A stretch of DNA of 64,000 nucleotides from Chitinophagaceae bacterium (lineage in GTDB: Bacteria; Bacteroidota; Bacteroidia; Chitinophagales; Chitinophagaceae), in contig JAGXRG010000070.1 of the NCBI GenBank assembly GCA_018335935.1, positions 17,949 through 81,948 of the forward strand. The letters are read 5' to 3'. Below are positions 42,304 to 51,645 of this stretch, one piece after another. Each line of letters starts with the position of its first letter. Position 1 is the stretch's first letter. The notes under the pieces were generated by a model that did no database searches, was not told where the DNA came from, and saw only the letters and a program-made list of their open reading frames with translations. The position numbers and the translations under genes are program-made.

Positions 42304-45300
42304 CTATTCTATGATAATTTTTTCAGAATAAAGTATAGATACTTGGTTAGCCAGTTTAATAACGTAATTACCCTTTGCAACATTGCTTGGCAATTGTACT
42401 GTTTGTGTTGCATTACCACCATTATGTTGAATTGCTTTACTGAATAAAACCTGACCAATTGTATTAATGACTTGCAGTTCGTAATTGCCTTTATCAATAT
42501 TTTGTAATTGTAGATTTACGGTATTACCTTTTATTGGATTTGGATAAATAGCAACCTCACTATTCTTTACTCCAAATTTCACTAGAACAATATTGCTGTA
42601 TTGTTTTTTATCATCATTACCTATACTAACCACTCTGTAATAATTTGCAGCTTCACTAGGTGTATTGTCAATACTATTATAAGCTTTGCTATTATTGGCT
42701 TTTACTGTAGCTAATGTTTCAAAGTTTCTACCATCTGTACTTTTTTGAACTTCATACTCTTTTATATTAACTTCATTTTCAACAGTCCAATCAACCACAA
42801 CTGTAGTTGCTTTTTGTGTAGCTTTTATGCTGGTAATATTTACAGGTAAAGGATTTGTGTTTCTAAACACTATCATAAATCTATCACCTGTACTAGTTGC
42901 ATTAGCATCAACAGTAAAGTTATAATAAGTATCTGTTGTTAAACTAAGTGGAGTAGTGGTGTTGGTGTAAGCATCTTTTAAGAAAGCTTCTAAGCCTGAA
43001 GTAGTGCTAAAATATTCTGCTTTTAATTCTAATTTGTAATTGGCTTGGTTCATGTTTAATAAACGCAAGAACATGGTATCGTTACTGGTAATATAAGGCC
43101 TTAATTCAATAGCATAATTATTATTAGCTCTACGAATTGCTATGCCATTTGAAGGACTGTTAAATTTCTCAGCATCTTCATTTGAAGGAGTTGAAGAATA
43201 AGAAGCACCAAAAACAGTAGCTACACCATCTGTTAAAACATCAGAGGTTCCGATAGCAAGAACATTAGCTCTGAAAACCTCCTGACCATTAGCATTGCCA
43301 CGACCAAAAACATTAAAATCTCCACTAGAAGCTTTACTGGCTTCTGTTATATTTATAGAACCATTTCCACCAGTATTTACTTTAATAAAAAAAGCTGAAC
43401 CATTTGGAATAACACGGGTACTACCTCCTAAATAACTTGCACCTCCGGGTGCTGTTATTCCAGCATCGGTGGTTTGATAATTTCCCGAACCACTTAAGCC
43501 GGACAGTTGTGGATCAAAAACCCAAAATTTATCATCAATATTTGTAGTTGTCATATTACCAACTGTAGTAAATGTGATTGCAGATGGATATGGATTTGGA
43601 ATTAAATGATAGCCTTCTGCTAAATTTATTAAAGAAAATACTCCCTGAAATAAATTACCTGTTGCTTTTAAAGTGGTTGCAATAGGCGTTGCACCTATGG
43701 TATAATTCGTACTACCAAATGGGCCTGTAGCAAAAAGTAGATAAGCTTTCGGTGTTGTGGCATCAAAAAGAGAACCTGCATCATTGGTAGCAGATAATTG
43801 TGTATAACCCCCAGAACCTGAACCATTACTGCCACCTGTATATGAAAGAATATTGGTACTGTTTCCATTATCTGTAAAACCATTAATACCTCCAGGTTTC
43901 CATAATTCTACACCACTTACTCCATCATTTGTGCCATTATTTTGCCAATTATAGTAAATGCTGTTGTTTAAACTTCCAGTTAATGGTACAGTAACCGATC
44001 TCCATTTTCTATTGGCAGGTATATATCGTTCAATGGTTACATTGCCTGAAATAGTTCCTAATACTGGGGCTACTCTTGCAGTTGCAGAGGCAGAAGATTT
44101 GAGTGTAATATTACCATTTGTGGTTATTGTACCTGCAGTTACTGTTAATGTACCTGTTATATCTAGGTTTTTATCAATTGAAATGGTACCAGCTAAATTA
44201 AATTCTAAATCTTTCATAGCTGTAATAGTAGTAGTTGCTCCTGGGAAAGTAGAATTGCCTTTAATAACAATTTTTCCATTATTGACAATAGTGCCACCAC
44301 CAGTAAAAGTTCCATCAATGGTTAGTGTTGCTCCATTATCTACTGTTAAAGTACCACTAGCAACACTTAAGTTGTTTAATGTTTGATCTGTACTAATTTT
44401 TAAATTTCCGCTACTACTTACTGTTATATTATTGGTTGCAGGAAGTGTACCACCTCCAGTTTTGTTGAGTTGAAGTGTACCTGCACTTATAGTAGTTTCA
44501 CCTGTATAAGTATTAGCACCTGTTAGAGATAATGTAGCAGAACCAATTTTGGTTACTCTACCCGAACCTGAAATTATACCTGAAAGTTGTAAATGATTTG
44601 TACCATCAGCCAATACATTTAAATAATGACCCCCATCACTGATACTAATATTATTAGACACTCCTGCAGATAAATTAGCAAGTGTATGTAAATAACCACC
44701 ATCTGAAACAGTTACGGTTGAAGTTAAAACTCCTGTACCTAAAGAGGCAGTATTATTTATTCTTAAATTTGGTTTAGTTGAACCTGAACCATTTATTGTA
44801 ATGCCACCACTAAATGTTTTGGCACCACTCAATAATAAATTTCTTCCATTTGCATCACTAGTTAAATTAATACTTCCACTTCCAGAAATATTTCCATTAA
44901 ATGTTGGGTCAGAACCCCCACTAAATGGATAATTAAATGTAACTGTTCCAGAGGTTAAAACTATTGGATCGTTTACAGTAACAGATGAACCACCAGTAAA
45001 ATTAAATGTAGAATTATTGGCAAAAGTTAAAGTACCAGATGTGGAAGTATTGCTTATCGATAATGTACCATTTGTAGCAACATCAATGGTACCGGTAACA
45101 GAATAACTACTTGGAATAGTAAAATTGCAAGCATTAGTACCATCACCAACAATTACTTTTGAACCCGTACCTGAAACTGTCCAATTAGCACCAATTGTTG
45201 GTGTAGCATTGTTACGAATGTTATATTCAATTTCAGGACTTGTAAAATTAGTTGGGCTTGTACCGTTACCATCAGTACTAGTTCCCCAAGTAGCTAAAGT

Positions 45301-46173
45301 TTCTAAATTACCTGTAGATTTTGAATAATAACTAAGGGGCAAAGAATTTGAATATTGAATGTCGTCAATGTAAATTGTACCAGGTGTCGATACATTACTT
45401 TGATGATTGAAACTATATGAATCAAAAATTACATCATTTCCTAATCCGCCTTTTGCCAAACCAGGTCCTACTAATGTGCCATCAACCCATAAGTCCCAAG
45501 TTGAATTAGCCAATGAATAATTATTCCCTGAACGTCTATAACTAGTTGAAGTAGCTGTATTATTGGAATATACTTCTACTTGATAAACAGTTGAAGTGCT
45601 CTGTACAAAAAGAGATGTAGGATTAGTTATACCAGTAGTTCCATAAGTTGAGGAGTTTAAAACCTTATAGGATATTGTATTAGAAGAACCCAATGTCCAT
45701 TCAATACCAGCAAAAATCTGAGCTGTAGCAATTGCATTATTATCACTAAAATTTGCACCATCTCCTAAAGAAAATTTATAAACGCCGTTTGTTCCACCAG
45801 AGAAGGAAATTTTGAATTTCACATAACCTGTTTTGCCACTTGTATAGTCATAAATAGAAAATTTTGTTGTTGATGTACTTCCAGTATTAGAAGTAATTTG
45901 TAACTCAGTGTTTGATCCTAGAGCTCCTAATCCAGGGTTTGCCATTACTATTGAACCTGGATTTGTTCCAACTCTAACTCTGGCTGTCCCCGAAGTTGGT
46001 GTTGGAAGAAAAGAAGTTGAAGCTGTTGTCGATGTGAAAGTACCTGTTCCAGTTCCAAAATCATAAACCCAAGGTTGTGCAAAAGTGGTTAATGACACAA
46101 ACAAAAAAGCAAAAAGGGTAAGGCAGGTGGTTAAAAAAGAAAACCTGTTTTTTTTAAGGGTAGAAATCTTCAT
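42304..46173 (-). CDS. Large T9SS-secreted protein with autotransporter-type beta repeats
   Basis: 1289 residues. Signal peptide (hydrophobic 15-31, ending TTFAQP). Residues about 55-300 form a lectin-like N-terminal region. A long Gly/Ser/Thr/Asn-rich beta-helix follows, including the autotransporter-associated strand repeat KIGSATLSLTGANTYTGETT and ISAGTLQLN. Then come a region with YHLIPNPYPSAITF and an FN3-like stretch (VDWTVENEVNIKEYEVQKST). The last 80 residues (VAIYPNPIKGNTVNLQLQNI, then NYVIKLANQ) are a type A T9SS sorting domain. Presumably surface-attached or released; function unknown. The upstream gap is filled with repeats. Confidence 0.87.
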   Translation of the reverse strand: MKISTLKKNRFSFLTTCLTLFAFLFVSLTTFAQPWVYDFGTGTGTFTSTTASTSFLPTPTSGTARVRVGTNPGSIVMANPGLGALGSNTELQITSNTGSTSTTKFSIYDYTSGKTGYVKFKISFSGGTNGVYKFSLGDGANFSDNNAIATAQIFAGIEWTLGSSNTISYKVLNSSTYGTTGITNPTSLFVQSTSTVYQVEVYSNNTATSTSYRRSGNNYSLANSTWDLWVDGTLVGPGLAKGGLGNDVIFDSYSFNHQSNVSTPGTIYIDDIQYSNSLPLSYYSKSTGNLETLATWGTSTDGNGTSPTNFTSPEIEYNIRNNATPTIGANWTVSGTGSKVIVGDGTNACNFTIPSSYSVTGTIDVATNGTLSISNTSTSGTLTFANNSTFNFTGGSSVTVNDPIVLTSGTVTFNYPFSGGSDPTFNGNISGSGSINLTSDANGRNLLLSGAKTFSGGITINGSGSTKPNLRINNTASLGTGVLTSTVTVSDGGYLHTLANLSAGVSNNISISDGGHYLNVLADGTNHLQLSGIISGSGRVTKIGSATLSLTGANTYTGETTISAGTLQLNKTGGGTLPATNNITVSSSGNLKISTDQTLNNLSVASGTLTVDNGATLTIDGTFTGGGTIVNNGKIVIKGNSTFPGATTTITAMKDLEFNLAGTISIDKNLDITGTLTVTAGTITTNGNITLKSSASATARVAPVLGTISGNVTIERYIPANRKWRSVTVPLTGSLNNSIYYNWQNNGTNDGVSGVELWKPGGINGFTDNGNSTNILSYTGGSNGSGSGGYTQLSATNDAGSLFDATTPKAYLLFATGPFGSTNYTIGATPIATTLKATGNLFQGVFSLINLAEGYHLIPNPYPSAITFTTVGNMTTTNIDDKFWVFDPQLSGLSGSGNYQTTDAGITAPGGASYLGGSTRVIPNGSAFFIKVNTGGNGSINITEASKASSGDFNVFGRGNANGQEVFRANVLAIGTSDVLTDGVATVFGASYSSTPSNEDAEKFNSPSNGIAIRRANNNYAIELRPYITSNDTMFLRLLNMNQANYKLELKAEYFSTTSGLEAFLKDAYTNTTTPLSLTTDTYYNFTVDANATSTGDRFMIVFRNTNPLPVNITSIKATQKATTVVVDWTVENEVNIKEYEVQKSTDGRNFETLATVKANNSKAYNSIDNTPSEAANYYRVVSIGNDDKKQYSNIVLVKFGVKNSEVAIYPNPIKGNTVNLQLQNIDKGNYELQVINTIGQVLFSKAIQHNGGNATQTVQLPSNVAKGNYVIKLANQVSILYSEKIIIE

Positions 46174-46241
46174 AAAAATATTTGAGAAGGGTGAAAACGG
46201 TGGTTAAGGGATGTATTTATTAAGAATAACTTTAGAAATTG

Positions 46242-46258
46242 AGGTAACAATATTACCT
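46242..46258. promoter_or_regulatory. Inverted repeat upstream of the T9SS gene
   Basis: AGGTAA, CAATA, TTACCT: a 17-bp palindrome about 70 bp before the ATG, placed like an operator. No known factor matches. Confidence 0.3.
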
Positions 46259-46620
46259 TAAAAACTTTAAAAATAAAAATTATTCTACATTAATTTTTGA
46301 TGAATTCATGGGGGTTTTCGTCATTCCGAGTTTACGAGGAATCTGTTGATTGGTTGATTGGTTGATTTGTTGATTTGTTGAATGGTTCTTTCTATTTACT
46401 AAAGTCAAACTACTTGCTACTTAAAAAAAGATTTCTCGTTCGTTCCTCACTCGAAAAGACGGTAATTTTTCGTCATTCCGAGTTTACGAGGAATCTGTTT
46501 ATTAGTTGATTGGTTGATTGGTTGATTTGTTGAATGGTTCTTTCTATTTACTAAAGTCAAACTACTTGCTACTTAAAAAAAGATTTCTCGTTCGTACCTC
46601 ACTCGAAAAGACGAGTGTTT

Positions 46621-46770
46621 TTCCTCCCCTCCTTGGAGGGGTTGGGGGTGGGTAAAAAAAGTCATTCCTACAAATGAATGAACTTAATTTTTTGGTTGTA
46701 GGTTTTTACTTTTGAATTTTGAGTTGGAAGAAACACACCCCTTAATCCCCTCTCAAGAGGGGAGAGAAAA
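46621..46770. repeat. MITE-like element, copy 1
   Basis: About 150 bp bounded by imperfect inverted ends: CTCCCCTCCTTGGAGGGGTT at the left and CCCCTCTCAAGAGGGGAG at the right. Nested in the larger repeat block. Confidence 0.7.
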
Positions 46771-47115
46771 AAAGATTTCTCGTTCGTTCCTCACTCGAAA
46801 AGACGGTAATTTTTCGTCATTCCGAGTTTACGAGGAATCTGTTTATTAGTTGATTGGTTGATTTGTTGATTTGTTGAATGGTTCTTTCTATTTACTAAAG
46901 ACTAACTACTTCCTACTAAAAAAAGATTTCTCGTTCGTTCCTCACTCGAAAAGACGGTAATTTTTCGTCATTCCGAGTTTACGAGGAATCTGTTTATTAG
47001 TTGATTGGTTGATTTGTTGATTTGTTGAATGGTTCTTTCTATTTACTAAAGACTAACTACTTCCTACTAAAAAAAGATTTCTCGTTCGTTCCTCACTCGA
47101 AAAGACGAGTGTTTT

Positions 47116-47262
47116 TCCTCCCCTCCTTGGAGGGGTTGGGGGTGGGTAAAAAAAGTCATTCCTACAAATGAATAAACTTAATTTTTTGGTTGTAGGTTTT
47201 TACTTTTGAATTTTGAGTTGGAAGAAACACACCCCTTAATCCCCTCTCAAGAGGGGAGGAAG
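47116..47262. repeat. MITE-like element, copy 2
   Basis: Near-identical copy of the element at 46621, about 495 bp further right, with the same GC-rich inverted ends. Confidence 0.7.
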
Positions 47263-47370
47263 AAAAGATTTCTCGTTCGTTCCTCCTTCGAAAAGACGGG
47301 GAAAGTTGATTTGTTGAAAAGTTGAATGTTGCTAGAGACTATAGACTTTCTACTAAAGACAAAGTGCTTT

Positions 47371-48369
47371 TTAGTTTTTTACCTTCAAACCCACAACTTC
47401 TTCTAAAAACTTAGTAGTTTCTTTTTCAACACTAACAATATCTTTTGAGAGGATAGGAGAGGCTAATACATGATTTGAAACATTAGGCAATGCTACACTT
47501 CTTTTTAAATTATTTGGAGTGGTAATTCTTTCCATCATATCTTTTATAGCATCAACATCAACAACATCATCTTGTTCAATTTCATTTTTATAATAATATA
47601 ATGCTAAAGCGGGTTGCTTAACTTTTGTAAAAGTATTTCTCTTCATTGTGGTTTCTAACAATTCTTCTAGTTGAACAGTAGCTTCTAATCTGTATGAATC
47701 ATTCCAATAATTTTTATACAATTCATTATCTATTTTAATTTTATTGTATGCTGAACCTTTTACCAAACGAGCAATTTGAAGTCCCCATGAATTATTGAGC
47801 AACCATGCATTAGGATCGTTAATTTTTATGTTTGGGGAGTATAAAATAAGACCAGCAATTTCTGGATATTCAGCAGCTAGTTTTAATGAGAGTGTACCAC
47901 CGGTTGAGGTACTCATTAACATTACTTTCTTCCCTAATTTTTTGCCAATAGCATAAGCTTGTTTGGCAGACTCCCAAAGGTTTTCAGCAGTCATGTTTAC
48001 CAATGCTTCTGAAGTATCAATTCCATGATGAGCTAATCTAGATAAATACAAATTACAGCCAAACTTTTTAGCTATATTTCTGTGTACAGGATTACCCTCT
48101 TCTTGCGATGCACTAAAGCCATGAATATAAACAATGGCATATTCTGTAATGGCTTTTGTGGTATCATTATTCCAAACAATTCTTGCTTCATTATTTGGTT
48201 TTAATTGATGTAATTTTTCTTGTTGAGCAATAAAGTTTTCTAATTCTATTGATGTGCTAGGTAATTGGGGCAAGTATGAATTGTACTTAGGATTAGATGG
48301 ACTTGGACCAAGTATATAAATAAGAATAATGAAGGAAAGAACCGCAATTACTTTTTTAAAAAAACGCAT
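47371..48369 (-). CDS. Membrane-anchored alpha/beta hydrolase
   Basis: 332 residues with an N-terminal transmembrane helix (about 5-22). YIHGFSASQEEGNPV is the oxyanion region. The nucleophile elbow reads LMSTSTGGTLSL, so it is S-x-S-x-G instead of G-x-S-x-G. LILYSPNIKINDPNAWLL, a late acidic loop and PNVSNHVLASPI (catalytic His) complete the triad. Substrate unknown; lysophospholipase- or esterase-like. It follows aroA on the same strand with a 65-bp gap and could be read through from the trp operon. Confidence 0.83.
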   Translation of the reverse strand: MRFFKKVIAVLSFIILIYILGPSPSNPKYNSYLPQLPSTSIELENFIAQQEKLHQLKPNNEARIVWNNDTTKAITEYAIVYIHGFSASQEEGNPVHRNIAKKFGCNLYLSRLAHHGIDTSEALVNMTAENLWESAKQAYAIGKKLGKKVMLMSTSTGGTLSLKLAAEYPEIAGLILYSPNIKINDPNAWLLNNSWGLQIARLVKGSAYNKIKIDNELYKNYWNDSYRLEATVQLEELLETTMKRNTFTKVKQPALALYYYKNEIEQDDVVDVDAIKDMMERITTPNNLKRSVALPNVSNHVLASPILSKDIVSVEKETTKFLEEVVGLKVKN

Positions 48370-48434
48370 AGGTTGAATTTTATCAATGTAGAATTATTAT
48401 TAAAAATATGATTATTTTATTCTATTTGAAATCA

Positions 48435-49841
48435 TCATTTTATAAATGCAGCTTTTAAATCCATTAAATCTTTATAAAAACTAGGGTAAGATTTATTTAC
48501 AGCATCTGCTTGTTCAATACTAATTTTATTTTCAGCTTTAGAAGCAACAATTGCTGCGGCCATTGCAATTCTGTGATCGTGGTGTGAGTGAACCATTGCT
48601 GTTTTTATTGTTTTTGGTGGATGAATTAGCATGATATCATCTTCTAAAATAATTTCAACTCCCATTTTTCTGAATTCACTCTGTAAACTTGAAGCCCTAT
48701 TACTTTCTTTATGTGTTAAACGATGAATGCCTTTAATGTTTGATGTACCACTACAAAAACAGGCCAATGCAACAAGGGGTGGAAATAAATCTGGACAATC
48801 GGTAGCATCAAATTCAAAAGCATTTAATTCATTTGATTCTGAAAAAATGTAATCACCATTTTCAAACTTAAATGTTGATCCAGCATTTTGCAATACTTCA
48901 ATAATTTTATTATCGGCCTGCAAAGAATGAGGTTGTAATCCTTTCACAGTAATATTTCCATGAATTGCAGCAGCCACTAAAAAAAATGCAGCACCACTCC
49001 AATCGCCCTCTATTTGATAGTTGAGTGGTTGATTTGTTGATTTGTTGATTGGTTGATTGGTTGATTGGTTGATTGGTTGATTTGTTGATTGGTTGATTGG
49101 TTGATTGGTTGATTGGTTGATTAGTTGATTGGTTGATTGGTTGATTGGTTGAGAAGAATTATGAAAAATAAATTTCTCATAATTCGAATTTTCTGGAACA
49201 ATCATTCCAAAATTTCTCATTACATTAAGTGTTAAATCTATATATGGCTTGCTGTTGAGTTGATTGACTTTGATAGTAAATGTTTCGCCTTCTTTTAGTG
49301 AATTATTATTTTCAATAGAATATGAATAAGCCATTAATAATCCTGTCAGGTATTGAGAGCTTATACTGCCATCAACCTCAATATTGTTAGGTTGTAATTT
49401 TCCTTGAATAGTTAATGGCAAGTAATTATTATTTGATTTGATAGAAACATTGAGTTGAGGAAAGACTTCATGAAACCATGTTAATGGTCTTTTTAATAAA
49501 CTTCCTTGTCCGACTAAATCAATTTTTTCATCATGCAAAGCAATAATAGATGCAAACATTCTTGCACTCAATCCACTTTCTCCACAATTAATGGTTGAAG
49601 AAATTGGCTTTATGCCTTTACTATTTATTTCAAGATGATGTTTATGCTCTATAACTGTAGCACCTAACTGTTGAATGATTTCTAGGGCTGCTAAATCATC
49701 ATTACTTTTTCCAGGATGATGAATAATTGTTGTGCCATGATGCAATAATGCAGCAGCACAAACTCTTTGCATCATGCTTTTTGAAGGAGCAATAGTTACT
49801 ATACCAGAAAGCTGAGAAGGAAAAATTTCTATAGTTTGCAT
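48435..49841 (-). CDS. aroA: EPSP synthase with a repeat-encoded insert
   Basis: Makes 5-enolpyruvylshikimate 3-phosphate. APSKSMMQRVCAAALL, NCGESGLSARMF, DGSISSQYLTGLLMAYS, IEGDWSGAAFFL, FDATDCPDLFPPL and HDHRIAMAAAIVA are the conserved sites. The length of 468 is about 41 longer than the usual 427; the excess equals an Asn/Gln/Pro/Ser/Thr repeat at residues 231-274, just before the conserved GDWSG strand. Its DNA is a 128-bp tandem array. Substrate and Arg/Lys sites outside the insert look intact. It starts 20 bp after aroF and is the last gene of the Trp-attenuated operon. Confidence 0.93.
   Translation of the reverse strand: MQTIEIFPSQLSGIVTIAPSKSMMQRVCAAALLHHGTTIIHHPGKSNDDLAALEIIQQLGATVIEHKHHLEINSKGIKPISSTINCGESGLSARMFASIIALHDEKIDLVGQGSLLKRPLTWFHEVFPQLNVSIKSNNNYLPLTIQGKLQPNNIEVDGSISSQYLTGLLMAYSYSIENNNSLKEGETFTIKVNQLNSKPYIDLTLNVMRNFGMIVPENSNYEKFIFHNSSQPINQSTNQLINQSTNQPINQSTNQPINQSTNQPINKSTNQPLNYQIEGDWSGAAFFLVAAAIHGNITVKGLQPHSLQADNKIIEVLQNAGSTFKFENGDYIFSESNELNAFEFDATDCPDLFPPLVALACFCSGTSNIKGIHRLTHKESNRASSLQSEFRKMGVEIILEDDIMLIHPPKTIKTAMVHSHHDHRIAMAAAIVASKAENKISIEQADAVNKSYPSFYKDLMDLKAAFIK
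49021..49148. repeat. 8-bp tandem repeat inside aroA, 16 units
   Basis: Plus-strand unit TTGATTGG. Order of the 16 units: TTGAGTGG, TTGATTTG twice, TTGATTGG four times, TTGATTTG, TTGATTGG four times, TTGATTAG, TTGATTGG three times. On the coding strand three units make an 8-residue period (PINQSTNQ). Because 8 is not a multiple of 3, gain or loss of one unit shifts the frame. Confidence 0.97.
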
Positions 49842-49861
49842 GAAGTGTTAAAGCTATTTAA

Positions 49862-50875
49862 TTAATTTAAAATATTCATAGGTTGTTCAAGTAATTTAAA
49901 TTGTTGCACTAACAATTCAAACTCATTAAAGCTTAAAGTTTGTGCTCCATCAGAGAAAGCTTTTTCAGGTTCATCATGAATTTCTACAATTACTCCATCA
50001 GCCCCAGCAATTCTTGAAGCTAATGCAATTTTAGAAACGTGTTTTCTAATTCCAATGCCATGAGATGGATCTGCAATTACAGGTAAATGACTTTTTTCTT
50101 TCAATATAGGTATGGCATTAATATCGAAAGTATTTCTATATGCATTTTCAAAAGTTCTGATACCTCTTTCACAAAGTAAAATTTTTTCATTTCCTGCAGC
50201 AAAAACATATTCTGCCGATTGTAATAGCTCATCAATACTTCCAGAAATGCCTCTTTTAATCATTACTGGTTTATCAACTTTTCCTAATGCATCTAATAAA
50301 TTAAAATTCTGTGTATTTCTTGCACCCACTTGAAAAATATCAATAAAATCAACCATTTCATCAATTTGCGACACTTGCATTACTTCTGTAATAATTTTTA
50401 TTCCATTGGCTTTACAAATGTTGTAAAACATTTTCAAACCCTCTATTCCTAATCCTCTAAAAGCATAAGGTGAACTTCTTGGCTTATACACACCACCACG
50501 CATAATTTTTACATGATTCTTTTTTAAACAAGCCACTACACTTTCAATTTGCTGTTCATTTTCTATAGAACAAGGGCCAGCCATTAAAGCAAAATTATTT
50601 CCCCCAATGGTTACACCATCCCCTAAATCAATGGTAGTGTAATCTACTTTCCATTTAGAAGAAACTAGTTTATAACTATCATTTACTCTAAATACATCTT
50701 GAACACCTTCAATTTCTCCAATCACTCTAACATCAATTTCTTTGCTTAAAATGCCAATGATATATTGGTTGTTTTGTGTTACAATATCTGCTGCTTTTAC
50801 TTTTAGCTCTTGTAATTTTTTATGAAGTAATTCTTTATTAGTTGTTGAAATATTTTGTTGTAGTTGAATAATCAT
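49862..50875 (-). CDS. aroF: DAHP synthase, type I-beta
   Basis: 3-deoxy-7-phosphoheptulonate synthase, entry to the shikimate pathway. 337 residues: an N-terminal ferredoxin-like regulatory domain (1-85) and the barrel with MAGPCSIENEQQ, KIMRGGVYKPRSSPYAFRGL, QVGARNTQNFNLL, MIKRGISGSIDELL, LCERGIRTFENAYRN, PVIADPSHGIG and DGVIVEIHDEPEKAFSDGAQ. The family carries such N-terminal domains for feedback control; no chorismate mutase fusion. Its start overlaps trpA by 4 bp (ATGA), so it is translationally coupled to the trp operon. Confidence 0.94.
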   Translation of the reverse strand: MIIQLQQNISTTNKELLHKKLQELKVKAADIVTQNNQYIIGILSKEIDVRVIGEIEGVQDVFRVNDSYKLVSSKWKVDYTTIDLGDGVTIGGNNFALMAGPCSIENEQQIESVVACLKKNHVKIMRGGVYKPRSSPYAFRGLGIEGLKMFYNICKANGIKIITEVMQVSQIDEMVDFIDIFQVGARNTQNFNLLDALGKVDKPVMIKRGISGSIDELLQSAEYVFAAGNEKILLCERGIRTFENAYRNTFDINAIPILKEKSHLPVIADPSHGIGIRKHVSKIALASRIAGADGVIVEIHDEPEKAFSDGAQTLSFNEFELLVQQFKLLEQPMNILN

Positions 50876-51642
50876 GGTCTTAAATTATTTATGAATTGTT
50901 GAATGTTATTTGCTGTGATACTAGTTGTAGCTAAAAACCTTACAAAAGCTGAACCTACAATGGCTCCATTACAATGCTCAAATGCATGAGTAACTGTTTC
51001 TTTATTATGAATGCCAAAGCCTAAAATGGTTTTGTTATTTAATTGTAGTCGTTGAATTTTTTCGAAATATTGTTTTTGATGATTGGTTTGAAGTTGATTG
51101 CCTGTAATACTATTAGAAGAAACCAAATAAATAAAGCCAGAAGAGTTTTGATCAATTTCTTTAATTCGTTCTTCAGTAGTTGTTGGTGTTACTAGCATTA
51201 CATGAGCTAGATGATATTGTTGATATAATTCTTGTAGATGATTTTTATAATAGGATAGAGGCATGTCTGGAATAATTAAGCCATCAATACCTATGTTATG
51301 AATATCTCGTAAAAATTCTCCTTCACCATATTGAAGAATTGGATTTAAATAACCCATTAATAAAATAGGAATTTGAGTTTTTGTTCTAATGTCTTTTAAT
51401 TGTTCTAACAATTTTTTTAAACTCATTCCATTTTCTAATGCAATGCTATTGGCCTGTTGAATGGTTGGACCATCAGCCAATGGATCAGAAAAAGGCATTC
51501 CTATTTCTATCATATCAACATTAGCCTGATCTAAATATTCTATAAGAGTTACAGTGCTCTCTAATTTTGGATATCCTGCAGTAAAATAAATGGAAAGTAT
51601 ATTCTTTTCTTTTTGTTGAAAAAGTTGTTGTACTCTGTTCAT
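50872..51642 (-). CDS. trpA: Tryptophan synthase alpha subunit
   Basis: Cleaves indole-3-glycerol phosphate to indole and GAP. 256 residues. YFTAGYPKLESTVTLIEYLD, DMIEIGMPFSDPLADGPTIQ (catalytic Glu and Asp), GIDGLIIPDMPLSY, GFIYLVSSNSITG and GFGIHNKETV are family motifs. Follows trpB by 3 bp and overlaps aroF by 4 bp. Confidence 0.96.
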   Translation of the reverse strand: MNRVQQLFQQKEKNILSIYFTAGYPKLESTVTLIEYLDQANVDMIEIGMPFSDPLADGPTIQQANSIALENGMSLKKLLEQLKDIRTKTQIPILLMGYLNPILQYGEGEFLRDIHNIGIDGLIIPDMPLSYYKNHLQELYQQYHLAHVMLVTPTTTEERIKEIDQNSSGFIYLVSSNSITGNQLQTNHQKQYFEKIQRLQLNNKTILGFGIHNKETVTHAFEHCNGAIVGSAFVRFLATTSITANNIQQFINNLRP

Positions 51643-51645
51643 AGT

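Larger units (their letters stand above)
46319..47300. repeat. Nested REP/MITE-like repeat block
   Basis: The gap of about 1.2 kb between the T9SS gene and the hydrolase gene has no protein gene. Four units begin CGTCATTCCGAGTTTACGAG (starts 46319, 46471, 46815, 46966) and each ends in GATTTCTCGTTCG...CTCACTCGAAAAGACG (CGTACC rather than CGTTCC in the second), an imperfect inverted partner. Units 1-2 plus an extra element, and units 3-4 plus its copy, form a direct duplication of about 495 bp. Each unit contains a short TTGATTGG/TTGATTTG tandem tract, the same 8-mer found in aroA. Confidence 0.88.

Noticed and set aside
43958..44386. Plus-strand open frame of 142 codons opposite the T9SS gene
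   Set aside because: It is the antisense of a Ser/Thr/Gly-rich repeat region, which readily gives Val/Pro/Leu-rich open frames; no start context or known motif.
46319..47300. Insertion sequence
   Set aside because: No open frame with transposase motifs is present; only short repeats with inverted ends.
49021..49148. Repeat array as a CRISPR
   Set aside because: Units are 8 bp and directly adjacent with no spacers, lie in the aroA frame, and no cas genes are present.
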